From Actinomycetota bacterium (GTDB lineage: Bacteria; Actinomycetota; Acidimicrobiia; IMCC26256; PALSA-610), in contig SXIR01000168.1 of assembly GCA_005772765.1 (NCBI GenBank), positions 1-41,298 of the forward strand: a stretch of DNA of 41,298 nt, written 5' to 3'. Positions 8,421 through 16,246 of this stretch are shown in pieces. Position 1 is the stretch's first letter, and each line of letters begins with the position of its first letter. The notes beneath the pieces were generated by a model. It was not told where the DNA came from, ran no database searches, and saw only the letters and a list, made by a program, of their open reading frames with translations. The position numbers and the translations under genes were made by a program.

Positions 8421-9298
8421 CAGGTGTACGGATGCAAGGTCGGCGGCAACGCATGGGCGCGCACGGCGCTGGTGCGGCGGTCGAGGAGCTCGCCGATGCG
8501 CTCGACCTCGTGGGTGATGATGTAGTCGCCGGCCTTGATGCGTTCGATGCAGTAGCGGCCGAGCTCGCCCACGTCCATGGTCTTCACGGGTGTGCCTTTG
8601 GCCTCCATGGCCGCTTTGAACTCGGCAATGGTCGTCATCGGCGCCGGCGGGCGGGGCCGTACCCGGGCGAGTTCGTCGGGCCGATTGCGTTGTGCAGTCC
8701 AGAGCCCGGTCTCGAGCAGCCCACCTGAGGGATACAGGACGCAGGCCCGCAGTCGGGTGCCTTCGTTGAGGAAGTTGTGCGCCAAAGACTCGGTGAAGCA
8801 ACTCACTGCGGCTTTGCTCGCGGCGTAGACGCTGGCGTTGAGCACAGGAGCGAAGCCACCGTCCGCGCTCGAGGTGTTGACGATGAGGCCTTCGTCGCCG
8901 CCGGCAAGCATGCGAGGAACGAACTCGAGCGTGCACATCGCGAGCCCGATGACGTTCACCGAGAAGCACCATCTCCAGTCGTTCGGCTCCTGCTCCCAGG
9001 GCAACCCGCCGCCGCCCGACGTGACGCCTGCGTTGTTGAAGAGGGCGTGACACACGCCGAACTGGGAGTACACCGCGTCGGCTAACGCCCGGACCGATGC
9101 TTCATCGGCGACGTCGGTGCGGATACCAACGATCTCGCCGCGCGACGCAAGCTCGCGCACCGTGGAATCGAGAACCGCTTGTTCGATGTCGGCGACGACG
9201 ACCCGGGCGCCCTCGTCGAGCAACGCCTCGACGAGACCGCGCCCGATCCCATTGGCGCCGCCGGTGACCACGACGACTCGGTCGGTGAAGGTCTGCAT
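8420..9298 (-). CDS. SDR family NAD(P)-dependent oxidoreductase
   Basis: A 292-residue SDR. Motifs: TGGANGIG at residues 12-19, NNAGV, VNTSSADGG with the catalytic Ser, and VYAASKAAV with YxxxK. The C-terminal 60 residues are longer than in the minimal SDR and include a probable substrate-lid helix (APMTTIAEFKAAMEAKG). ATG 9298 is chosen because TAGCCT ends 7 nt upstream on the minus strand; the open frame extends far beyond it but loses SDR character. The gene is divergent from the formylglycine-generating enzyme with 18 bp between starts, and the two -10 elements overlap. The substrate is unknown. Confidence 0.87.
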   Translation of the reverse strand: MQTFTDRVVVVTGGANGIGRGLVEALLDEGARVVVADIEQAVLDSTVRELASRGEIVGIRTDVADEASVRALADAVYSQFGVCHALFNNAGVTSGGGGLPWEQEPNDWRWCFSVNVIGLAMCTLEFVPRMLAGGDEGLIVNTSSADGGFAPVLNASVYAASKAAVSCFTESLAHNFLNEGTRLRACVLYPSGGLLETGLWTAQRNRPDELARVRPRPPAPMTTIAEFKAAMEAKGTPVKTMDVGELGRYCIERIKAGDYIITHEVERIGELLDRRTSAVRAHALPPTLHPYT

Positions 9299-9304
9299 GA
9301 TCCG

Positions 9305-9311
9305 TAGGCTA
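9305..9311. promoter_or_regulatory. Shared bidirectional -10 element TAGGCTA
   Basis: Read on the plus strand, TAGGCT (9305-9310) ends 6 nt before ATG 9317. Read on the minus strand, TAGCCT (9311-9306) ends 7 nt before ATG 9298. One 7-bp sequence thus appears to give -10 elements to two divergent, leaderless genes. Confidence 0.5.
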
Positions 9312-9316
9312 GGGAG

Positions 9317-10138
9317 ATGGCGTGGATCGAGCGACCCGGTGGGCTGGTGCACCTCGGTGAGGCCTCCGAGTGGAGCTACGCCGGCGACGGCGAAGAACCC
9401 CGAACCGTCGACCTGGTGCCGTTCGCCATCTCGGCGTACGCAGTCAGCAACCGGCAGTGGGCCGAGTTCGCGACCGCCACGAACCACCGCACCGAATCCG
9501 AACAGTTCGGCTGGTCGTTCGTGTTCGCCGGGCTGCTCCCCGACGAGTTCGAAGCGACGCGCGGGGTCGTCGGCAGCGAGTGGTGGCGTCAGGTCCACGG
9601 AGCCGACTGGGCGCATCCGGAGGGTCCGCACACCGACATCGAGACGCGGATGGACCACCCGGTCGTCCACGTCAGCTGGCGTGATGCGATGGCCTATTGC
9701 GACTGGGCGGCGGTGCGGCTGCCGACCGAAGGCGAGTGGGAAGACGCGGCGCGTGCGGGAACGACCACCACCTGGCCTTGGGGAGACGAACTCGAGCCGG
9801 GCGGCGAACACCGCATGAACGTCTTTCAAGGCGATTTCCCGAGCGACAACACCGCTTCCGACGGTTGGGTAGCGACCTGCCCGGTCGACGCGTTCGCGCC
9901 GCAGGGCGCAGGTGTGTACAACGCGATCGGCAACGTCTGGGAGTGGACGGCTGATGTTTTCCAGGCACCCGGCCGGGTGACCGATCCCAACGCCAGGGTG
10001 ATGAAGGGCGGGTCGTACCTCTGCCACCGTTCGAATTGCCGACGGTTTCGTCCCGCAGCGCGCCTGAGCAACACGCTCGACAGCGCAGCGGGGAACGTCG
10101 GATTTCGGGTGGCGCGACGCGACCGGAGCGGGGGCTGA
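9317..10138 (+). CDS. Formylglycine-generating enzyme (SUMF1/FGE family)
   Basis: A 273-residue FGE-sulfatase domain protein. FGE oxidises a Cys in C-x-P-x-R motifs of sulfatases to formylglycine, in a copper- and oxygen-dependent reaction. The family core is clear: MDHPVVHVSWRDAMAYCDWA, RLPTEGEWEDAARAG, NVWEWTAD and the active-site segment GGSYLCHRSNCRRFRPAAR. C236 and C241 have the 5-residue spacing of the two essential cysteines of Streptomyces FGE, so this looks like a true FGE and not an EgtB-type or lectin-like relative. No sulfatase or other C-x-P-x-R substrate was seen in the window. ATG 9317 follows a leaderless-type -10 element. Confidence 0.88.
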   Translation: MAWIERPGGLVHLGEASEWSYAGDGEEPRTVDLVPFAISAYAVSNRQWAEFATATNHRTESEQFGWSFVFAGLLPDEFEATRGVVGSEWWRQVHGADWAHPEGPHTDIETRMDHPVVHVSWRDAMAYCDWAAVRLPTEGEWEDAARAGTTTTWPWGDELEPGGEHRMNVFQGDFPSDNTASDGWVATCPVDAFAPQGAGVYNAIGNVWEWTADVFQAPGRVTDPNARVMKGGSYLCHRSNCRRFRPAARLSNTLDSAAGNVGFRVARRDRSGG

Positions 10139-10144
10139 CCCTCC

Positions 10145-10150
10145 TACGCT
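10145..10150 (+). promoter_or_regulatory. -10 element TACGCT of a predicted leaderless promoter (PH-domain pair)
   Basis: TACGCT ends 6 nt before GTG 10157, only a few bases after the stop codon of the FGE gene. Confidence 0.5.
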
Positions 10151-10156
10151 GAGCCG

Positions 10157-10624
10157 GTGAGTGAACTCGACTACCAGGCGCTCGATCCGCGCGTCCGCAC
10201 CGTCTGGCTGGTGGGCGGCGTCGGATCATTGTTCGTGGCCGGCGTCGCCGGGGCGGCGGCGCTCGCGTTCCTCGACGCTGCGCCCGTCGGGTTGCTCCTG
10301 TTGGTCGGCTGCGTGGTGGTCGCCGGGGCGTCGGCTGCGCTGATCGAACTGCGATTCCGGCGTTGGCGGTGGGCCGCCGGCGACGGTGCACTCGAGCTTC
10401 GCCACGGCGTCGTCCGTCGCGTGCACTCGAGCGTGCCGTACCACCGGATTCAACAGATCGACGTCGCGCAAGGACCGATCGAACAGTGGCTCGGATTGGC
10501 CACGTTGGTGTTACGCACCGCAGCAGCGACGTCCGACGGTGCAATTCCAGGTATCCCATTCGAATCGGCCGACGAGCTGCGCAAGAACCTGTTGCGACGG
10601 GCCGGACGTGACGATGCCGCCTGA
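10157..10624 (+). CDS. YdbS-like bacterial PH-domain (bPH2) membrane protein
   Basis: A 155-residue protein with two hydrophobic segments (about residues 16-37 and 42-63) followed by a bPH2 domain (about 70-150). The domain contains the typical HGVVRRVHSSVPYHRIQQIDVAQGPIEQWLGLATLVLRTA pattern, given here as positions 81-121. YdbS/YdbT-type proteins are membrane-anchored; in Bacillus they are linked to resistance to membrane-active peptides. The GTG start at 10157 is set by the leaderless -10 element. The stop overlaps the downstream ydbT-like gene by 11 bp, showing a two-gene operon. Confidence 0.85.
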   Translation: MSELDYQALDPRVRTVWLVGGVGSLFVAGVAGAAALAFLDAAPVGLLLLVGCVVVAGASAALIELRFRRWRWAAGDGALELRHGVVRRVHSSVPYHRIQQIDVAQGPIEQWLGLATLVLRTAAATSDGAIPGIPFESADELRKNLLRRAGRDDAA

Positions 10625-12068
10625 CGGTCCGCAGCGCACGAGTTGGCTGACGCTGCTCCTCGGGGTCGGTGGTGCCGGGCTCGGCTTCGTGTTCCTCGCG
10701 ATCACGCGCGAGTCGATTCTCGGCTGGGTGATTGCGATCGCAGGCGGATTCCGACTCGTCGGTTGGTTCTTCCTCACCTACGAGGTCACCGAACATGAGC
10801 TCGTCATCCGCTCGGGCCTCGTGCAACGCCGAACCCAAGTTGTTCCCTATCAGCGCGTGCAGCAAGTCGACTTTCATCGCAACATCACGGCGCAGGTCTT
10901 CGGGTTGACCGAAATGCGGATCGACACCGCGGGTTCGACCGCGGGGAAGATCCATCTTGCCTACCTCGATCTCGCGGCGGCCGAGCGGCTGCGAGCCCAC
11001 CTGCTCGAACGACGCGCGCACTGGGCCGGCGAACGCGCCGCGATCGTTGCGAGCAAGACCGGCGACGGGTCGGACGCAACGGTGCGTGCCAGCGCCGACC
11101 GGTCCCCGACGCCGATACCGGAGCCGCCGCTGCGACTGCTCGAACAACCGCTCGTCGACCTGCTGCGTGCGGGCGCGACCAACGATCTCACGGTGGGCCT
11201 CGGAACGCTGTGGCTGGTCGCTGCGGTCGGTACGTTCGGCGTGGCACTCGTCGACCGCGCCGAGGCGCGAAGCCTGTTGTCCGGCCTGGCGGCCGGCATC
11301 GGCATGCTCGTGCTCATCGCATTCGGGCTGACGGCAAGGATCGCGTTTGCGTTCTATGGACTGCGTTTGGAGCGCACCTCCGAAGAACTGCGGATCGACT
11401 ACGGCCTCACGGCCCGCCATCACCTGACGATGCCGCTCAGTCGCATTCACCGAATCACCGTGACCGACAACCCGCTCCGGCGCCGTCTCGGCATCGTCGA
11501 GCTCCGACTCCACTCGGCCGCAGCGCCCGGCGGTGGTGAATCGTCGCAAATGGTCGTGCCGGGTATTGGCGCTGCGGACGTGCGCAGGGTCCTGGAAGCC
11601 GTGGCTCGGCCGGCTGCCGCCCTCGTCGTCGACGATCTGGTCCGTCGACCTGCTGCCGCGCGTCGTCGTGGGATCCTCCGCCGAACCGTGCCGTTCGCGC
11701 TCCTGGCGGTCGTCGGGGCGCTGCTGTGGTTCCCCAGCGGTCTGGCACTGGGCCCGATGGTCGCAGTGGGGTGGTGGTGGGGCGTCGTTGCCGATCGCCG
11801 GGCCGGACACGCGCTCGATCAGGGTTGGGCGGCCTTCGGTGCCGGCGCCGTCGTCCACGTTCGAACGGCCATCCCGTTGGATCGGGTGCAGAGCACACGC
11901 ACCGTATCGTCATGGTTCCAACGGCGCGTCGATCTCGCCACGCTGCGGCTCGATCTCATCGGTGCGTCGCCCGGCCTCTACGACATGGATTCCGGCACCG
12001 CCGAGCGCGTCGCTGCGACGGCGATCACGCGACCTCAGGTTCGGGCGCGAGCACCGCTCGGGTCGTAG
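10614..12068 (+). CDS. YdbT-like multi-PH-domain membrane protein
   Basis: A 484-residue membrane protein with repeated bPH2 domains and several hydrophobic pairs. The first bPH2 copy contains VVPYQRVQQVDFHRNITAQ, the second MPLSRIHRITVTDNPLRRRL, and a third shorter copy contains IPLDRVQSTRTVSSWFQRRV. Together with the preceding ydbS-like gene it forms the usual YdbS-YdbT pair, presumably a membrane complex. ATG 10614 is chosen; GTG 10608 in the same frame is an alternative, and either overlaps the upstream gene. The 3' end overlaps the convergent flavoprotein gene by 34 bp (12035-12068). Confidence 0.85.
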   Translation: MPPDGPQRTSWLTLLLGVGGAGLGFVFLAITRESILGWVIAIAGGFRLVGWFFLTYEVTEHELVIRSGLVQRRTQVVPYQRVQQVDFHRNITAQVFGLTEMRIDTAGSTAGKIHLAYLDLAAAERLRAHLLERRAHWAGERAAIVASKTGDGSDATVRASADRSPTPIPEPPLRLLEQPLVDLLRAGATNDLTVGLGTLWLVAAVGTFGVALVDRAEARSLLSGLAAGIGMLVLIAFGLTARIAFAFYGLRLERTSEELRIDYGLTARHHLTMPLSRIHRITVTDNPLRRRLGIVELRLHSAAAPGGGESSQMVVPGIGAADVRRVLEAVARPAAALVVDDLVRRPAAARRRGILRRTVPFALLAVVGALLWFPSGLALGPMVAVGWWWGVVADRRAGHALDQGWAAFGAGAVVHVRTAIPLDRVQSTRTVSSWFQRRVDLATLRLDLIGASPGLYDMDSGTAERVAATAITRPQVRARAPLGS

Positions 12069-14512
12069 AACGGTCGCAGCGCAACGGTGGTCGCGATCGG
12101 TGTCGCCCGGCGATCGACGAACGCCAGGATGTCCCAGTTGCCGGACTCGATCCAGTGCTTCGACACGGGGACGTCGACCTCGATCATCGCGAGTCCGCAC
12201 GCCCGGCCGATCGTGTGCCCGTAGGCGCCCACCCGCACGTCTCCGACGACGACACCGTCGCGCCGAATCACCTCGCCACCGCGCAGCAGTGGCGTCGGGT
12301 CGTCGAGCGAGACGGCGACGAGCCGTCGCGTGGGAATGGTCTCCCAGATCGGTCGGAGTGCATCTCGGCCGCGGAACGCCGTCTCGAGCGCGCAGGTGAA
12401 CTTCAATCCGACGTCGATCGGCGTGTCCCAGTTGTCGACGTCGTGGGTGTAGTCGCGATTCGCCTTCTCCATCCGTAGTGAGTCGAGCGTTGCGAGGCCG
12501 ATGAGGCGAAGCCCGAACGCGTCGCCCGCCGCGACGACGGCTTCGAACAAGCTGGCGGCGAGGTCGGACGCAACGAACAACTCGTAGCCGAGCTCGCCGG
12601 TGTAGGTCATCCGTTGGGCGAAGACGCGGGCGTAGTGCACATCGATGTGCTGCATCGTGGCGAACGGGAATGCCGAGTTCGCGAGATCGGTATCGGTGAG
12701 CTGCCCCAGGAGGTCTCGCGACATCGGCCCTTGCAAGTTGATGATCGAGTACGCGGATGTCACGTCGGTGATCACGACGTGGTCGTCGGGACGGTCGGCG
12801 AGACACGAACGCAACCAGGCCTCGGTGCGGCTGATGGTTTCGGGCCCGCACACCACCATGTAACGGTCTCGCTCGTGCCGGGTGACCGTGATGTCGGCAC
12901 GGATCCGGCCCTGATCGTCGAGGGCAGTGGTGTAGAGGCAGCCACCGATGTCGAGCGCGACGTCGCCCGCGGCGACCCACTGCAAGAACCCTTCCGCATC
13001 GGGGCCCTCGACCCAGAACTTCCCCATGAAGGTCAGATCGATCACACCGACGCGTTCGCGCACAGCGACGTGCTCGTCGGTGTGCAACGCCCACCATTCG
13101 GGGCGGCCGAACGTGCGGTTGTTCGTGGGACGTCGGTCGTCGGTGGGGCCGAACCATTCGGGGTATTCCCAGCCGACGAAATCTGTCATCTCGGCACCGA
13201 GGCGCAGCATCTGTTCGTGAAACGGCGATCGTCGCGCGCCCCGGGCGTAGCGATACGAGAAACTCGGGATGGCGGCGTCACCGAACAAGATGCCCAACGA
13301 CTCGCGAGTGCGATCGCGCAAGAACGCGCTCGAGTTGTGATGGGGTGCGACACGGGCGACGTCGACGTCGACGACGTCGGTCGGCGGACTTCCATCGAGG
13401 ATCCACGCGGCCATGATCTCGCCGACGCCGCCGCCGAGGAGGATTCCGAGCGAGTTCAGACCACACGCCGCCCACAGTCCGCGCCGCCCGGGAATCGGTC
13501 CCAACAACGGATTCAGGTCGGGCACGAAGCTCTCCGGTCCGCAGAAGAACGTGCGTACACCGACGTCGCCGAGCGCAGGCAGACGCTCCATCGCGCGTTG
13601 TGCGAAGGGCACGATGCGGTCCCAATCGGGTTCGAGCACCGCGAACGGCAGGTCCGTGCGCGGACCGCGTGGGCCATCACCCCACGGTTTGGCCTCGGGC
13701 TCGAACAGGCCGCACATGATCCCGCCGGTCTCCTCGCGGAAGTAACCGTGGTAATCGGGGATCTCGAGGACGGGAAGCGATCGGTCGACGCCGTCGATCG
13801 GTTCGGTGATGACGTAGTAGTGCTCGGCGGCCTGGAGGGGCAGGTCGATGCCGGCGCGCTGCCCGAGTTCTCGTGACCACAATCCTGCAGCGATGACGAC
13901 GTGTTCGGCTTCGATGAAACCCTGGTCGGTCTCGACACCGTTGGTGACGCCGTCGGTGATCCGGATGCGTTGGACTGCGCAACCCTCCACGAACCGCGCG
14001 CCGCCGAGCCGGGCACCCTTCGCCAGCGCCATGGTGCAGTCCGCGGGATTCGCGCGGCCTTGGTCGGACCAGTAGATCCCGCAGACGGCGTCGTCGGTCT
14101 TGGCGAGCGGCCAGGAGCGCGCGACTTCAGCGGGTGAGAGCTCGACGTTGTCGAGCCCGTGGCGACGCTGGAACTCCGCGTCGCGGCGCAGTGCCTCGGC
14201 GCGTTCGGGCGAGGTCGCGAGCTGGATGTATCCCACCTCGGCGTAACCGGTTGCCTGTTCGGTCTCCGACTCGAGGAGATCTCGATACAGCGACCGGCTG
14301 CGTTTGAACATGTCGAGGTAGGTCTCGGAGTGGAATCCACCAGCAACGATGAGGCCGGCGGCGTGCCAGGTCGTTCCCGCGGTCAGCTGGTGCCGCTCGA
14401 CGACGACGACGTCACGACAACCGGCATGGACGAGGTGGTAGGCGATCGAACAGCCGATGACGCCGCCACCGATGATGACGACCTGCGCACGGGACGGGAG
14501 GTCGGTTGCCAT
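12035..14512 (-). CDS. Dimethylglycine/sarcosine dehydrogenase-like FAD oxidoreductase with GcvT domains
   Basis: An 825-residue two-part enzyme. Residues about 10-370 form a DAO-type FAD domain (VVIIGGGVIG; TAGTTWHAAGL, where H50 matches the His that binds FAD covalently in DMGDH and SarDH). A short FAO_M linker follows. Residues about 430-815 are the aminomethyltransferase folate-binding domains (SAYSIINLQGPMSRDLL; MTYTGELGYELFV; GLATLDSLRMEKA; GHTIGRACGLAMIEV). Enzymes of this type oxidatively demethylate N-methyl amines and pass the methyl carbon to THF. A strong Shine-Dalgarno (GGAGGAGGA) lies about 10 nt upstream. It follows the PYROXD2-like gene by 42 bp, so both likely share its promoter and operator. 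The exact N-methyl substrate is unknown. Confidence 0.88.
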   Translation of the reverse strand: MATDLPSRAQVVIIGGGVIGCSIAYHLVHAGCRDVVVVERHQLTAGTTWHAAGLIVAGGFHSETYLDMFKRSRSLYRDLLESETEQATGYAEVGYIQLATSPERAEALRRDAEFQRRHGLDNVELSPAEVARSWPLAKTDDAVCGIYWSDQGRANPADCTMALAKGARLGGARFVEGCAVQRIRITDGVTNGVETDQGFIEAEHVVIAAGLWSRELGQRAGIDLPLQAAEHYYVITEPIDGVDRSLPVLEIPDYHGYFREETGGIMCGLFEPEAKPWGDGPRGPRTDLPFAVLEPDWDRIVPFAQRAMERLPALGDVGVRTFFCGPESFVPDLNPLLGPIPGRRGLWAACGLNSLGILLGGGVGEIMAAWILDGSPPTDVVDVDVARVAPHHNSSAFLRDRTRESLGILFGDAAIPSFSYRYARGARRSPFHEQMLRLGAEMTDFVGWEYPEWFGPTDDRRPTNNRTFGRPEWWALHTDEHVAVRERVGVIDLTFMGKFWVEGPDAEGFLQWVAAGDVALDIGGCLYTTALDDQGRIRADITVTRHERDRYMVVCGPETISRTEAWLRSCLADRPDDHVVITDVTSAYSIINLQGPMSRDLLGQLTDTDLANSAFPFATMQHIDVHYARVFAQRMTYTGELGYELFVASDLAASLFEAVVAAGDAFGLRLIGLATLDSLRMEKANRDYTHDVDNWDTPIDVGLKFTCALETAFRGRDALRPIWETIPTRRLVAVSLDDPTPLLRGGEVIRRDGVVVGDVRVGAYGHTIGRACGLAMIEVDVPVSKHWIESGNWDILAFVDRRATPIATTVALRPFYDPSGARART

Positions 14513-14554
14513 GACTTGCGAATCCTCCTCCGGATGACGACGTTCTCGGTGCGA

Positions 14555-16180
14555 CTAGTTCCGCGCGAGCTTCCGGGCCCGCTCGACGACGCGCTGGCGC
14601 GTCGTCTTGGCATCCCTTGCGACGACGGTTGCGCAGTTGCGGCCGCTGACACCCATCACACCACCGCCGGGATGTGTCCCCGCGCCACACAGATACAAGC
14701 CCTTGACCGGCGCTCGGTAGTCGCCGTATCCCGGGACCGGCCGGAAGCAGAACATCTGGTCGGGGCTCATGTCGCCATGGCTGATGCTGCCTCCCAACAA
14801 ACCGTATTCGTGCTCCATGTCTTGGGGGCCGACGACCTGGACATGCTCGACAGAGGCGGCGAAGCCGGGGCAGAACTTGTCGATCGTGGCAATGACGTTG
14901 CGGCCGTACCAGTCGCGGGTCTGTTCCCACTCGGCATTCGTTTGGATCGGGGCGAACTGCGTGAAGCAGAGCATGAGGTGCTTGCCGTCGGGTGCGAGAC
15001 CGGGGTACTGGACCGTCGGAAAGACCCCTTCGATGTAGGGGGCTTCGGAGCACCGGCCGTACTTGGCGTCGTCCCAAGCTCGTTCCAGGTACTCGATCGA
15101 GGGCGAGATCGCGAAGATGCCGGTGTGCGGATCGCCGGGAATCGGACCGTCCCAACCGCCTGGCCTCGGCAACTCGTTGAGGGCGAGGTTGACCTTGACC
15201 GAACCCGAGCGCGACCGGTAGCGACGGATGTCGCGCACGGCGTCGTCGGGCAGATGCGCTTCGCCGACGAGGTCGAGGTAGGTGGTCTTGGGATGAGCGT
15301 TCGACACGATCTGTTTGGCCCGCACGACCGTGCCGTCGGCGAGTTCGACGCCGCTGGCTCGGTCGCCCGTGATCACGACACGGCGAACGTCGACGTCGGT
15401 GCGAAGCTCGGCTCCAGCCGCGCGCGCCGAGCTTGCCATCGCATTGCTGATGCCGCTCATGCCGCCCTTGACCGCGGCCCAGGCTCCCTTGTGGCCGTCG
15501 ATCTCGCCGAACCAGTGGTGCACGAGGACATACGCCGACCCTGGGCTCATCGGGCCAGTCCAGGCACCGAGCACCGCCTGGGTCCCGAGTGCACCCTTGA
15601 CGCGTTCGTCGTCGAACCACTCGTCGAGGAAGTCGGCTCCGCTCATCGTGAACAGTCGGACGATGTCGGCGATGTCGCGTCCCGACCACTTGCGGAGTTT
15701 CGTGGCCACCTTCACCCAACTCGGCAGTTCAGCAATCGTCAGGTTCGGAGGCACGACGAACATCAACTCGTGCAGCATTTCACCGAAACGCCCGAGTGAC
15801 TCGTCGAACTCGAGATAGGCCTGCGCGTCGCGTTTGTTGAACTTCGCGATCTCGTCGGCGCAGCGCACTGCGTCGCCCCACAGTGAGAGGTACGAACCGT
15901 CCTCGTACGGTACGAAGTAGTCGGGTGCCAGGATGCTGGTCTCGTAGCCGTGGCGTTTCAGCTCGAGTTCGTCGACGACCTGGGGTGGCATGAGGCTCAT
16001 GACGTAGCTCGCGGTGCTGACCTGGAACCCCGGCCAAGGTTCGTCGGTGACCGCGGCGCCGCCGAGCTTTGCCCGCCGCTCGAGGACGAGCACGTCGAGT
16101 CCCGTGCGGGCGAGGTAGGTCGCACATGCGAGCCCGTTGTGCCCGCCTCCGATGACGATCACATCGCGTTCGTTCTTCAC
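14555..16180 (-). CDS. Phytoene-desaturase-like / PYROXD2-like FAD-dependent oxidoreductase
   Basis: A 541-residue NAD(P)/FAD-dependent oxidoreductase of the phytoene desaturase-like superfamily, nearest in character to PYROXD2-type proteins. Visible are the dinucleotide motif VIVIGGGHNGLACATYLARTG, the follow-on LGGAAVTDE, a central substrate domain, and the C-terminal FAD motif GLYLCGAGTHPGGGVMGVSGRN. No carotenoid genes are nearby, so carotene desaturation is unlikely. The substrate is unknown. GTG 16180 is preferred because the upstream GTG 16192 lies inside the operator palindrome and a TAGTGT -10 element covers 16189-16194. It is first gene of a probable operon with the DMGDH-like gene. 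Confidence 0.82.
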   Translation of the reverse strand: MKNERDVIVIGGGHNGLACATYLARTGLDVLVLERRAKLGGAAVTDEPWPGFQVSTASYVMSLMPPQVVDELELKRHGYETSILAPDYFVPYEDGSYLSLWGDAVRCADEIAKFNKRDAQAYLEFDESLGRFGEMLHELMFVVPPNLTIAELPSWVKVATKLRKWSGRDIADIVRLFTMSGADFLDEWFDDERVKGALGTQAVLGAWTGPMSPGSAYVLVHHWFGEIDGHKGAWAAVKGGMSGISNAMASSARAAGAELRTDVDVRRVVITGDRASGVELADGTVVRAKQIVSNAHPKTTYLDLVGEAHLPDDAVRDIRRYRSRSGSVKVNLALNELPRPGGWDGPIPGDPHTGIFAISPSIEYLERAWDDAKYGRCSEAPYIEGVFPTVQYPGLAPDGKHLMLCFTQFAPIQTNAEWEQTRDWYGRNVIATIDKFCPGFAASVEHVQVVGPQDMEHEYGLLGGSISHGDMSPDQMFCFRPVPGYGDYRAPVKGLYLCGAGTHPGGGVMGVSGRNCATVVARDAKTTRQRVVERARKLARN

Positions 16181-16188
16181 GCTCGGGC

Positions 16189-16194
16189 ACACTA
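16189..16194 (-). promoter_or_regulatory. -10 element TAGTGT overlapping the operator
   Basis: On the minus strand TAGTGT ends 8 nt before GTG 16180 and overlaps one arm of the palindrome at 16190-16215, a layout suited to repression. Confidence 0.45.
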
Positions 16195-16215
16195 CTGACT
16201 CATTGGTCAGTAGTG
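16190..16215. promoter_or_regulatory. Perfect 26-bp palindrome, probable TetR-type operator
   Basis: Exact 10-bp arms CACTACTGAC (16190-16199) and GTCAGTAGTG (16206-16215) flank a 6-bp centre. Length, symmetry and the overlap with the predicted -10 element suggest a TetR/AcrR-family repressor site controlling the PYROXD2-like/DMGDH-like operon. No TetR-family gene occurs in the window. Confidence 0.7.
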
Positions 16216-16246
16216 AAGCGCCAACCCGTCTCGAGCCACTGCGGCG

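Noticed and set aside
9672-11858. 728-codon open frame on the minus strand
   Set aside because: It is antisense to the FGE and the two PH-domain genes, is Arg-rich and has no motifs. It is a compositional shadow.
14159-15799. 546-codon open frame on the plus strand
   Set aside because: It is antisense to the DMGDH-like and PYROXD2-like genes and lacks any domain character.
16190-16192. GTG at 16192 as start of the PYROXD2-like gene
   Set aside because: It lies within the operator arm and the -10 hexamer, so the transcript would begin downstream of it. GTG 16180 is preferred.
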